64,000 nt of DNA, taken from NCBI RefSeq assembly GCF_004795735.1, contig NZ_CP039247.1:1364001-1428000 (forward strand), read 5' to 3'. This document shows positions 20,900-28,942 of this stretch, piece after piece. The translations under genes and the position numbers were made by a program. The notes under the pieces are model-generated. The model was not told the origin of the DNA and searched no databases. It was given only the letters and a program-made list of their open reading frames with translations. Positions within the stretch are counted from its first letter, which is position 1, and the number at the start of each line of letters is the position of its first letter. The stretch is from Corynebacterium endometrii (GTDB lineage Bacteria > Actinomycetota > Actinomycetes > Mycobacteriales > Mycobacteriaceae).

Positions 20900-21781
20900 G
20901 TGCCGAATAATAAAAAGCGTGGCGAGGACGCGCTCAGCCACCTTGAACGTGAACTGAAATCTCGGGAGCGCAAGGAAAAGACCCGTCCGTTGGGCGTCGT
21001 TCTCGCCTCCGCTGTTGTCATCTTGGCCGTAGTCGGCGGCATCTTCTTTATGGCGACGCGTGACTCCGAAGAGCAGGTCGTTGCTGAGGATCAGGCAACG
21101 TCATCGGAGTCAGCAGGCGCCGAGCAGATGCCCGAGGCAACCGCCCTGAGTTTGGCCCGCAATGAGGCTCTGCCTGCCACCGTCACCTGCGAATACACCC
21201 CAGACGGCCAAGACGCCGGGGTGCAAGCCCCTAACGGCACTAACGTTTCCACCGAGGGCGTGGTTAACGCTTCCCTTGAGACTAACCAGGGACCGATTGG
21301 CCTCGAGCTCGACCGAGCGGTTGCACCCTGCGCCGTCAATTCGATGGAACACCTCATTAATGAGGGCTTTTACGATGACACCGTCTGCCACCGCCTAACC
21401 TCCTCAGGTATCTTTGTCCTCCAGTGCGGCGACCCTAACGCAGTAGGCGGGGGCGCCCAGGGCGATGGCATGGGTGGCCCAGGCTACGGCTTTGCAACTG
21501 AGTACCCATACGACGAGAAGGGCGATGACGCCGCTGCAACCGTTATCTACCCTAAGGGCACCATCGCCATGGCGCGTGCTCAGGACCCGAACTCGAACGG
21601 TTCCCAGTTCTTCCTAAATTACGAGGATTCCACTCTGCCGCCTGACTACACCTATTTCGGCAAGATTAACGAAGAGGGCATGGAAACCCTGGCCAAGGTC
21701 GCCGAAATCGGAGTCGCCGGCGGCCAGCCCGACGGCGCCCCTGCGGAAGAGATCAAAATCGAAACGGCCTCCGTTCAGTAG
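20900..21781 (+). CDS. Membrane-anchored cyclophilin-type peptidyl-prolyl isomerase
   Basis: The 293-residue protein has a charged cytoplasmic N-terminus of about 30 residues and one transmembrane helix at about residues 32-54. An acidic linker follows, then a cyclophilin domain from about residue 115 (TNQGPIGLELDRAVAPCAVN). Core features are FYDDTVCHRL, GGPGYGFATEYP, GTIAMARAQDPNSNGSQFF and YTYFGKI. The AMARAQ and GSQFF segments match the active-site region of cyclophilins. GTG start with AAAGGG upstream. M. tuberculosis has ppiB at the same place beside relA and the glyoxalase gene (recalled). Probably assists folding of exported proteins. Confidence 0.92.
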   Translation: MPNNKKRGEDALSHLERELKSRERKEKTRPLGVVLASAVVILAVVGGIFFMATRDSEEQVVAEDQATSSESAGAEQMPEATALSLARNEALPATVTCEYTPDGQDAGVQAPNGTNVSTEGVVNASLETNQGPIGLELDRAVAPCAVNSMEHLINEGFYDDTVCHRLTSSGIFVLQCGDPNAVGGGAQGDGMGGPGYGFATEYPYDEKGDDAAATVIYPKGTIAMARAQDPNSNGSQFFLNYEDSTLPPDYTYFGKINEEGMETLAKVAEIGVAGGQPDGAPAEEIKIETASVQ

Positions 21782-21818
21782 ACTTTTAGCCTTTGCGGGT
21801 TAAAACCGCGATAGCTTT

Positions 21819-21879
21819 CACCAATGGCCTTGGTTGCATTGCGCGCAACCAAGGCCATTCGCGATCGCGGCCATTGGTG
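21819..21879 (+). repeat. Nested and alternative inverted repeats after the cyclophilin gene
   Basis: A perfect 15-bp hairpin has arms 21823-21837 and 21845-21859 with a 7-base loop. CACCAATGGCC (21819-21829) is also fully complementary to GGCCATTGGTG (21869-21879). The palindrome CGCGATCGCG (21860-21869) lies between. The left arm can therefore pair with either of two right arms. The position, 38 bp after the cyclophilin stop, suits a terminator, but there is no T run. The small secreted-protein gene starts 187 bp further on. Confidence 0.7.
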
Positions 21880-22005
21880 CCATTGCGTTTGCCCCATCGA
21901 AACGCCCCCACGGCTGCTTTGAGACATGGGAAGCCCCCACTTGGTCGCGGAAGTTGGCCCATAAAATTGAGGTAGTTTAGGAGAAAATTACCCCTTGAAA
22001 TTGTT

Positions 22006-22011
22006 TATACT
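22006..22011 (+). promoter_or_regulatory. Candidate -10 element of the 90-residue protein gene
   Basis: TATACT within TTTATACTGG, about 55 bp upstream of the ATG. The -35 region is A-rich with no close match to TTGACA. AAGGA (22053-22057) provides a ribosome site 8 bases before the ATG. Confidence 0.5.
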
Positions 22012-22065
22012 GGCGGCTAATCTCTTGCAGTAAGCTAAAATCCTCTCGAGCTAAGGACACATTTT

Positions 22066-22338
22066 ATGAAGCTTCGTAAGTCCATCGCTGCAGGCGTAGC
22101 CGCAGTTGCTATGACCTTCGCCTCCACCTCCGTTGCTACTGCACAGGAGACGGCCACCCCGGTCGTAGATAACGCGGTAGCAAACTTCCAGAACACCGAC
22201 GAGTCAACCACCCCTGAGGCTCAGAGCTCTTCCGACGTTGACTCCAAGGAAATCCTCGGTTGGATCTCCGTGGCCACCGCCGCTATTGGCGCGCTGGGCA
22301 CCCTCATTACTTTCGTACAGAAGTTCATCGTCAAGTAA
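22066..22338 (+). CDS. Small secreted protein with amphipathic C-terminal helix
   Basis: A 90-residue protein with a typical Sec signal peptide. The start is KLRKS, followed by a hydrophobic stretch and an A-T-A cleavage site after residue 26. The mature part, about 64 residues, begins with an acidic, Ser/Thr-rich linker. It ends in a hydrophobic, probably helical segment (residues about 60-90; GWISVATAAIGALG...VQKFIVK) with Lys at the end. The codons used (TCC, ACC, AAG, CAG, GTT) look like those of highly expressed genes. The gene has its own promoter-like box and a strong terminator. No family was recognised. It is in the size range of corynebacterial outer-membrane channel proteins, but those of the PorA/PorH type lack signal peptides, so that is only one possibility; a membrane-active peptide is another. 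Confidence 0.8.
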   Translation: MKLRKSIAAGVAAVAMTFASTSVATAQETATPVVDNAVANFQNTDESTTPEAQSSSDVDSKEILGWISVATAAIGALGTLITFVQKFIVK

Positions 22339-22370
22339 GCAGCGGCGTACAGCGCAACTTGATCGAGGTT

Positions 22371-22401
22371 AAAGGCCGGTACCTTGCGGTACCGGCCTTT
22401 T
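22371..22401. terminator. Strong bidirectional terminator
   Basis: Perfect 13-bp stem AAAGGCCGGTACC (22371-22383) / GGTACCGGCCTTT (22388-22400) with the four-base loop TTGC, followed by T on the plus strand. The A/T ends also give a T run on the minus strand. It serves the small secreted-protein gene and the convergent DUF421 gene. Confidence 0.9.
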
Positions 22402-22425
22402 GCTTTCCGTTATGCCTTGGCCGGC

Positions 22426-22998
22426 CTATCCTTCGATAGCTCTTTGGAGCTTTTCGGCACCTAGGACGTCGGAAAAGACCGCGGGATCTAGGGGCTGGCC
22501 CGTGCGGATGATCGATATCTGCCCGGTAGGCTCGAGAATCATTACCTGGACATCCTCAGCCCTAGCTATACCCGCCTTGCGTATCGCGGAATGGATGTCC
22601 CCCTGGCTGACGTGAGAAAAATGCATATTCTCTTTCAACGGCTCGCCGCGATACATCAGGAGAACCGGCCGACGATCGATGAATTTGGACCAACCAACGA
22701 AGCGGCGCAAAGTCCCAAACGCGGCCTCAAGGAGCATCAGCACCGTAAGGCCAATGATTCCGGTCATGAGCGTCGGCGGATGGCCAAGGATGACTCGTCC
22801 CGCAACCGCGCCGAACATGATGATGATGACCGCGTCAGATGCCGTCATCGATGTCAGCACACGGGAACCAAAGATCTTTACCAAGACCATGAAGGCTATG
22901 TAGATGCCGACCGTGGAGACAATAACTACCGGTACGCGATAGGGCTCCAAGAGCAGCTGTTGACGCAGGGATTCCATGAATAACTCAGACCAGTCCAC
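22426..22998 (-). CDS. DUF421 (YetF-like) membrane protein
   Basis: A 190-residue protein with two or three N-terminal transmembrane segments (about residues 20-40, 50-65 and 72-90). A soluble C-terminal domain has the DUF421 pattern, with RRPVLLMYRGEPLKEN and the HSAIRKAGIARAEDVQVMILEPTGQISII strand region. YetF proteins are of unknown function in most bacteria. The start is GTG 22998; an ATG seven codons in is an alternative. It lies 46 bp after rel and may be co-transcribed with it. Confidence 0.85.
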   Translation of the reverse strand: MDWSELFMESLRQQLLLEPYRVPVVIVSTVGIYIAFMVLVKIFGSRVLTSMTASDAVIIIMFGAVAGRVILGHPPTLMTGIIGLTVLMLLEAAFGTLRRFVGWSKFIDRRPVLLMYRGEPLKENMHFSHVSQGDIHSAIRKAGIARAEDVQVMILEPTGQISIIRTGQPLDPAVFSDVLGAEKLQRAIEG

Positions 22999-23044
22999 TA
23001 CGCGTCACTCCCCTCGTCCTTCCTAGTCATAGCGTCATCAAGTC

Positions 23045-25339
23045 TTAAGCCGTCACACGGTACACGTCGAAGACGCCCTCCGTGTTGCGCAGGGAGGTCA
23101 TAAGCTGCCCCAGCTGCTTGGTGTCCGAAATAGAGAACGTGAAGCGTACCGTTGCGATGTGGTCATCGCCGCGGTTGGAATTCATGGCCAAAACGTTGAG
23201 GTTCTGATCGCTAAATACCCTGGTGAGCTCGAAGAGCAGGCCCTGCCGGTCAAGGGCCTCAAGTTGCAGGGTGGCGGCAAACGCCCCGGAGGAGGCATTG
23301 CCATTGGACCATGCAACGTTCATCATGCGCTCGGGCTCAGACTTAAGCTTTTCGGCATTAGTGCAATCAGTACGGTGAACTGAAACGCCGCCACCACGGG
23401 TAACGAATCCAAAGATCTCATCGCCGGGAACCGGCTGGCAGCACTTCGCCAGCTTAGCCATCACATCGGGGCTGCCCTCGACCAGGATTCCGGTACCCGT
23501 GGAAGAGTCCTTGGTGTGCTGGATGCGGGACTGCTCGAGCTCAGAGAACGGAGTGCGGGAAGCCAGCGCATCTACGGCATCATCGGTGTCCCCAAACAAG
23601 GAGACAAGCTGGTGAGCGACGTGCTGGGCAGAAACGTGCCCAGCCCCGATGGCGGTGTAGAGTGCGTCCACATCGGGGTAATGCAGCTGCTCGGCTACCT
23701 GTTTCATCGAGGAAGCCGTAAACAGCCTATGCATCGGCAGGCCGCCCCGCTGGACCTCCGCGGCGAGCGCGTCACGGCCAGCCTCCAGGTGCTCCTCACG
23801 GCGCTCTTTGGCGAACCATTGCCGTACCTTCGCCTTGGCGCGCGGGCTGACCAGGAATTCTTGCCAGTCGCGGGACGGGCCAGCATTCTGGTCCTTAGAC
23901 GTGAAGATCTCCACGCGATCACCGGATTTGAGTTTCGATTCCAGGGCCACAAGTTTGCCGTTGACCTTGGCACCGATGCAGCGGTACCCCACCTCCGTGT
24001 GGACCGCGAAGGCAAAATCGACCGGGGTGGAGCCCGCGGGTAGGTTCACCACGTCACCCTTAGGGGTAAATGCAAAGATCTGCTTCGACGTAAGGTCGTA
24101 GCGCAGGGAATCCAAGAACTCGTTAGGATCCGCGGCTTCCTTCTGCCAGTCCAACAGCTGGCGCATCCACGCCATCTGGTCTACTTCCTCGGAATTGGAG
24201 GAGTTCTTGCCCTTAAGCTCCTTGTACCGCCAGTGCGCAGCGACGCCGTACTCGGCGTTGTAATGCATCTCATGGGTGCGTACCTGAACCTCAAGCGTAC
24301 TTCCCCCAGCCGCCAGCACGGTAGTGTGCAGTGACTGGTAGACGCCAAAGCGAGGCGAGGAAATATAGTCCTTAAAACGGCCCGGTAGGGCTGCGTACAG
24401 CGAGTGCACCACGCCGATTGCCGCGTAACAACTATTGATGTCATCGACGAGGACGCGAATGCCCACAAGGTCGAAGATTTCTGCAAAGTCCCGGCCTCGG
24501 ACAATCATCTTTTGATAGATCGACCAGTAGTGCTTAGGCCTACCCATGACCTCTGCATCGATGCCGTTTTCCTTCAAAGCGGCGGTGGTCTGGTTGATGA
24601 TCTCCTTTAAGGCCTTGTCCCTCGAAGGCGCCCGATCGGCGACCATGCGGACAATCTCGTCGTATTTCTTTGGGTACAAAATAGCGAAGGAGAGGTCCTC
24701 TAGCTCCCATTTGACGCTTGCCATACCCAGGCGGTGGGCTAACGGCGCTATGACGTCAAGCGTCTGCCGCGCCTTCTTGGCCTGCTTTTCCGGTTTAAGG
24801 AAGCGCATCGTGCGCATGTTGTGGAGGCGGTCTGCCACCTTGATGACCAAGACACGTGGATCCTGCGCCATAGCCACGATCATTTTGCGAATGGTTTCAG
24901 CCTCTGCCGCGGCACCAAGCGCGACTTTATCGAGCTTGGTCACGCCATCGACAAGGCGCGCCACCTCGGGGCCAAAGTCATTGGTGAGATCCTCGAGTGA
25001 GTAGTCTGTATCCTCCACCGTGTCGTGGAGCAGCGCCGCCACGATGGTTGTAGTGTCCATGCCGATTTCTGCGGCGATGGTCGCAACGGCTAACGGGTGC
25101 GTGATGTAAGGGTCGCCGGATTTACGGAATACTCCCTCGTGCAGACGCTCGGCGGTGGCATAGGCGGCGTTCAGGGTCTCCACGTCGGCGCGCGGGTGGA
25201 ACTGCCTGTGTATGGAAAGCAGGGGATCAAGGACCGGATTAACCTTGACCCTGCCACCGGTGAGCGAACGTGCCAGGCGGGCTGACATGCTTCTCATCGA
25301 ACCACCAGGAGGGCGTTTGGTAGGTCTATCGTTAGTCAC
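23045..25339 (-). CDS. rel: Bifunctional (p)ppGpp synthetase/hydrolase (RSH)
   Basis: Makes and degrades the stringent-response alarmone. The 764-residue protein has all RSH domains in order. The HD hydrolase has the YITHPLAVA and [11 protein letters not shown] motifs, so it appears active. The synthetase domain has [18 protein letters not shown] and the [10 protein letters not shown] loop. A TGS domain ([17 protein letters not shown]), a Cys-containing zinc-finger region ([14 protein letters not shown]...HRTDCTN) and a C-terminal ACT domain follow. Both activities are expected because the hydrolase residues are intact. GTG start with AAAGGGG upstream. A terminator for apt lies just upstream, so rel probably has its own promoter. 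Confidence 0.97.
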   Translation of the reverse strand: MTNDRPTKRPPGGSMRSMSARLARSLTGGRVKVNPVLDPLLSIHRQFHPRADVETLNAAYATAERLHEGVFRKSGDPYITHPLAVATIAAEIGMDTTTIVAALLHDTVEDTDYSLEDLTNDFGPEVARLVDGVTKLDKVALGAAAEAETIRKMIVAMAQDPRVLVIKVADRLHNMRTMRFLKPEKQAKKARQTLDVIAPLAHRLGMASVKWELEDLSFAILYPKKYDEIVRMVADRAPSRDKALKEIINQTTAALKENGIDAEVMGRPKHYWSIYQKMIVRGRDFAEIFDLVGIRVLVDDINSCYAAIGVVHSLYAALPGRFKDYISSPRFGVYQSLHTTVLAAGGSTLEVQVRTHEMHYNAEYGVAAHWRYKELKGKNSSNSEEVDQMAWMRQLLDWQKEAADPNEFLDSLRYDLTSKQIFAFTPKGDVVNLPAGSTPVDFAFAVHTEVGYRCIGAKVNGKLVALESKLKSGDRVEIFTSKDQNAGPSRDWQEFLVSPRAKAKVRQWFAKERREEHLEAGRDALAAEVQRGGLPMHRLFTASSMKQVAEQLHYPDVDALYTAIGAGHVSAQHVAHQLVSLFGDTDDAVDALASRTPFSELEQSRIQHTKDSSTGTGILVEGSPDVMAKLAKCCQPVPGDEIFGFVTRGGGVSVHRTDCTNAEKLKSEPERMMNVAWSNGNASSGAFAATLQLEALDRQGLLFELTRVFSDQNLNVLAMNSNRGDDHIATVRFTFSISDTKQLGQLMTSLRNTEGVFDVYRVTA

Positions 25340-25373
25340 GGTAAGCCCCTTTCAGGAACCTTGAAAACTTTGA

Positions 25374-25418
25374 AAAGGCCCGCTCTCTACACCTTAGTCG
25401 CGAAGTGAGCGAGCCTTT
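25374..25418 (-). terminator. Terminator after apt
   Basis: On the minus strand a 12-bp stem AAAGGCTCGCTC / GAGCGGGCCTTT, complete except for one T-G wobble, is followed by T-rich sequence. Arms are at 25407-25418 and 25374-25385. It separates the apt operon from rel. Confidence 0.75.
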
Positions 25419-25510
25419 CGTAACCCGTTGCCGAGTTACCTCGCTACATACGGGCTTATTCTACTGCGTGTGAATCAGGCTGTGCGTTAAATCGTTGATG
25501 TCTGAACTAA

Positions 25511-26062
25511 TTAGGCTTCATCGGCAGGTTTAAGCACGATCAATGGCGGCCCCTGAAGCCGCTCACGCCCGCCGAGCCCTTCAACCTCAATGACTACGAC
25601 GTTGCCGGCCACCTCAGCACCCGCCGATTCAAGCAGAAGACGAGCGCCCCATAAAGTACCTCCGGTAGCCAAGACGTCATCGACCAGAACAATCTTCTTG
25701 CCCTTGATATCTGCCCCATCGGCCGGAATCTCGAGCGCGGCGCTACCGTATTCAAGCTCGTAGTCTTGACGAAGGACCGGAGGCGGGAGTTTACCGGCCT
25801 TGCGAATAGCTAGTATGCCGAGGCCTAGCTTGTAAGCGACGGCGGAGCCGAGGAGGAATCCTCGCGCGTCCAGACCGCCGATCATGTCAGCGCCTAGCCT
25901 CTCGCAAGCGTCGGCAAGGCCATCCACAACGGCCGCAAAAGCATCGGCGTCAGCTAGGACCGGAGTGAGATCTTCAAACAGCACTCCTTTTTCCGGGAAG
26001 TCCTGGACTAGACGGATCTTGTCCGCGAGGGCTTCGGCAGTATTAGCGTACTTATTGCTCAC
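25511..26062 (-). CDS. apt: Adenine phosphoribosyltransferase
   Basis: Salvages adenine to AMP with PRPP. The 183-residue protein has [13 protein letters not shown], the [10 protein letters not shown] loop and the PRPP motif [14 protein letters not shown]. The GTG at 26062 is chosen over in-frame ATGs at 26107 and 26137 because GAGGAAA lies 6 bases before it and this gives the usual Apt length. This start lies inside the 3' end of the lipoprotein gene (11-base overlap), so the two are translationally coupled. The order rel-apt-lipoprotein-secF-secD is the one recalled in mycobacteria. Confidence 0.95.
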   Translation of the reverse strand: MSNKYANTAEALADKIRLVQDFPEKGVLFEDLTPVLADADAFAAVVDGLADACERLGADMIGGLDARGFLLGSAVAYKLGLGILAIRKAGKLPPPVLRQDYELEYGSAALEIPADGADIKGKKIVLVDDVLATGGTLWGARLLLESAGAEVAGNVVVIEVEGLGGRERLQGPPLIVLKPADEA

Positions 26063-27722
26063 TTGTTTCCTCACTTGTTGCGGTGACTTGTCCTGCGAGT
26101 TCTTCATTGATATTCCAGCGATCCATATTCCAGCCAATGCCAGACAGACCGGTATAAGGCACCACGTTCTCTACTGACCTATCAAGGATAAAGGTTCTTG
26201 GTTGAGCTGACACTGGAATGTCATAAAGATCTTCCCAGAGCTTCTCCTCCGCGACCCGCAAGGCGGAGACGTTCTGAATCAGGGCTTCCGGGCCACCATA
26301 TTCATACATTGGATCCACGGGCCCCAGAAAAGCGTCAATGGTGGGCAGACCCGTTTCCGGGTCAATCTCCAGGTGAATTTGGGACATGTGCTCCGCAGCA
26401 ACATCTTCAACCGTCACCCCGGCGGCTTCGCAGGATTCCTTGATGGCCTGAACCATAGCGGCCAGACGCTCATCGGGTCCAAGATAGCCAATACGAATAG
26501 TTTGGCCGGCCAACTGCCCGGCGAGCTCCATGTCGGTCTTCTTGTGTGGGTTGGTTACGGGATCCAGGCGCGGAATCAAGGGATCTGAATGGCGGAGCAC
26601 GTGAACGTAAGCCGGGGCCACCTCCGTGCCAGATTTCTCCGAGCTGACCTGGGCCAGGCGCCCTTGATCGACACACGCAGCGAATGCCTGGCGTGCCCAC
26701 TGCTGCGAAAACAAGCCATAACCGGATAGGACCAATGTGTCCGTCAGGTCTCCCGGCTGGGATTGGAGCGTGAACGGGTTGGTCTCAGAATCGCGGTCAT
26801 ACCACGTTGGATTCGCAGTGGAAGAGTCCAGCACTTGCAAAGCCCCATCCTCTACCAAGCGTTGCGTATCTGCAGAGCGCGGCCATACTACTAGCTGTTC
26901 TAGCGCCGGCGCATCGCCAAAGTAGTCCTCGTTAGCCTTAAGGATGACCTCTCCGTCTGGGCCAACTCGGTCGATGACAAATGGCCCGTAGCTCAGCTGC
27001 AAATCGGGGTCAAATTCCGTCACGCTAAAGCCGTAACGCCACAGGCGGGCAACCTCCTGTAATTGGTAAGGGTCCTCCGCGTAGAGGGCTCCAACCAATT
27101 CCTCCTGCGTCAACCCCGCCTTTTGAGCGATGGCGTGGGACGGCATCACCGTTCCGGGGCCGAAGAGGTAACGCCAGCGTTCGCCCTGACCGGGATTGAA
27201 TGTGACAACAAATTGCTTGAAGCCGGCGGCACACTGGAGGTTGCTAATTTCATTGGCCAGCGGCTTTTGGGAGCCAAAAAGCTCTCGCATCTTTCCAGCC
27301 TTGTAGGCCAGCAGGAAATCCTCGCAAGTTACATCCTCACCATCGGAGAAACGTGCCTGATCGGATATCGTGTACAAAATCTTGCGCGGGGCATCTGGGG
27401 AGGGCTCGGTAATCTCCTGGGTCGTCACCAGATCAGAATTCGGAATGAGCTGGCCGCCCGGTCCCGGCACAAACGCTGCCGGATAAAGACGGCTCGCGAG
27501 CAGCTCTGCGTTAGTGGCGGCGCCGAAAGCCGTGCCGGCATTAGTGGTCACGAGACGCGAATTGGTCTGGTAACCGAAGAAATCGGTGGATGGAGGAGTA
27601 CCCTGCTGCTCCCCCATTCCCGCACCTTCTTCACCGGCGCTGCATGAAACAAGCGTTACAGCCAACGCAGTTGTTAACGCCACCACGGCCTTTCGGCCGC
27701 GTCGCAATGCTGACATAGACAT
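26052..27722 (-). CDS. Peptide-type ABC substrate-binding lipoprotein (SBP_bac_5)
   Basis: A 556-residue exported lipoprotein. After a basic N-terminus and hydrophobic stretch, the lipobox ends LVSC at about residues 24-27. The mature protein has the family 5 solute-binding architecture: [49 protein letters not shown], and the late [13 protein letters not shown] region. No ABC permease or ATPase gene is adjacent. It is wedged between secF and apt, as in the mycobacterial Rv2585c locus (recalled). It may serve a transporter encoded elsewhere, or have another envelope role. Confidence 0.9.
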   Translation of the reverse strand: MSMSALRRGRKAVVALTTALAVTLVSCSAGEEGAGMGEQQGTPPSTDFFGYQTNSRLVTTNAGTAFGAATNAELLASRLYPAAFVPGPGGQLIPNSDLVTTQEITEPSPDAPRKILYTISDQARFSDGEDVTCEDFLLAYKAGKMRELFGSQKPLANEISNLQCAAGFKQFVVTFNPGQGERWRYLFGPGTVMPSHAIAQKAGLTQEELVGALYAEDPYQLQEVARLWRYGFSVTEFDPDLQLSYGPFVIDRVGPDGEVILKANEDYFGDAPALEQLVVWPRSADTQRLVEDGALQVLDSSTANPTWYDRDSETNPFTLQSQPGDLTDTLVLSGYGLFSQQWARQAFAACVDQGRLAQVSSEKSGTEVAPAYVHVLRHSDPLIPRLDPVTNPHKKTDMELAGQLAGQTIRIGYLGPDERLAAMVQAIKESCEAAGVTVEDVAAEHMSQIHLEIDPETGLPTIDAFLGPVDPMYEYGGPEALIQNVSALRVAEEKLWEDLYDIPVSAQPRTFILDRSVENVVPYTGLSGIGWNMDRWNINEELAGQVTATSEETSEQ

Positions 27723-27754
27723 CAGTGATAGTCCTTATTGTTTCCTGCCTGCGG

Positions 27755-28939
27755 CTAACGGTTAGGGCGCCATGATGCGCCGCCATTAAAACCGGTATCA
27801 CCTTTAGGGTTGCTTGCTTCCTCAGCCCGCTCGCCGTAGCCAGCCGGGGAAACCACGGTGCGCTTGGGCGCAGCCTTGACGGACCCGCGCACGTCATCAT
27901 CGTCGCCATCGGCAAGCTCGCCGGAATCCGCACCGGACGTCGAGCGGTACTCCGCCACGACCTTGTTATGCTGCTTGATCTTCTTGGTACGGTTCGCCAA
28001 GGAAACGGCCAGTGGCGTGGCCAGGAAGATTGAGGAGAAAATACCTTCCACAACGCCGATCAGCTGGATTAGAGCCAGATCCCGCAGGGTGCCAATACCC
28101 ATGAGCCAAACGGCCACGATAAACAGGGCGATGATCGGGAGCGCAGAGATCACGGACGTAGAAATTGAGCGCATTACCGTCTGGTTAATCGCCACATTGG
28201 CTTGTTCGCCGTAGGTGTACCTTCGCTGGCCTTCGATTCCTTCGGTATTTTCATTGACCTTGTCGAAGACGATCACTGAGTCGTAGATGGAGAAGGTCAA
28301 CACCGTGAGCAGGCCGATGATTACCGCAGGAGAAACCTCCAGGCCGAACAGGGCGTAAATGCCGAGGATCAGGATGCCGTCGGCAATCAGCGCGATGATG
28401 GCAGCGAAAGCCATGTTGCGTTGCAAGCGGAGCGCTACGTACAGCGTTGCCGCCGCGAGGAAGACCAGCATTGCGATAATCATGCGCTCGGTAATCGCGG
28501 AGCCCCAAGACTCAGACACTGTGGAGGAACCAATTGCATCTGGGGACGGCTTACCTGATTCATCTAGGGGTTGATGAGCTTCGTAGATTGCCTGACGCGC
28601 GGAATCAACCTGTTCCTGGCTGAGGCGCTCGGTATTGATTTCGAGGGTTTCGGAAGCTCCGGAACCGACAATTTGAACGATCTCAGGGGTAATTCCGGTT
28701 GCCTCGGTAAAGGTCTCCTCGACCTGTTCTACCTGCAGCTCACCGGCGGGCATCGAGAGTTTCGTGCCGCCCTCAAAATCGAGCGAGAGGTTGAAACCGC
28801 GGAATAATATCGCAGCGATGGAAACCACGAGCAGGCCAATGGTGATGCCGTACCAAAGCTTAGATCGGCCAACGAAGTCAAAGCCGCCTTCGTCCGTATA
28901 TAGGCGGTCGATGCGGGAAATTTTTACAGCGGAAGCCAT
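27755..28939 (-). CDS. secF: Protein translocase subunit SecF
   Basis: Integral membrane partner of SecD that uses proton-motive force to complete Sec export. The 394-residue protein has a first transmembrane segment (about residues 31-50) followed by FRGFNLSLDFEGGTKL, a periplasmic domain, and five further helices. Conserved SecF motifs include SIYDSVIVFDKVNEN and the ALIQLIGVVEGIFSSIFLATPL region. A hydrophilic C-terminal tail of about 75 residues, with an acidic stretch, is characteristic of actinobacterial SecF. It is 3 bp from secD. Confidence 0.97.
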   Translation of the reverse strand: MASAVKISRIDRLYTDEGGFDFVGRSKLWYGITIGLLVVSIAAILFRGFNLSLDFEGGTKLSMPAGELQVEQVEETFTEATGITPEIVQIVGSGASETLEINTERLSQEQVDSARQAIYEAHQPLDESGKPSPDAIGSSTVSESWGSAITERMIIAMLVFLAAATLYVALRLQRNMAFAAIIALIADGILILGIYALFGLEVSPAVIIGLLTVLTFSIYDSVIVFDKVNENTEGIEGQRRYTYGEQANVAINQTVMRSISTSVISALPIIALFIVAVWLMGIGTLRDLALIQLIGVVEGIFSSIFLATPLAVSLANRTKKIKQHNKVVAEYRSTSGADSGELADGDDDDVRGSVKAAPKRTVVSPAGYGERAEEASNPKGDTGFNGGASWRPNR

Positions 28940-28942
28940 GTC

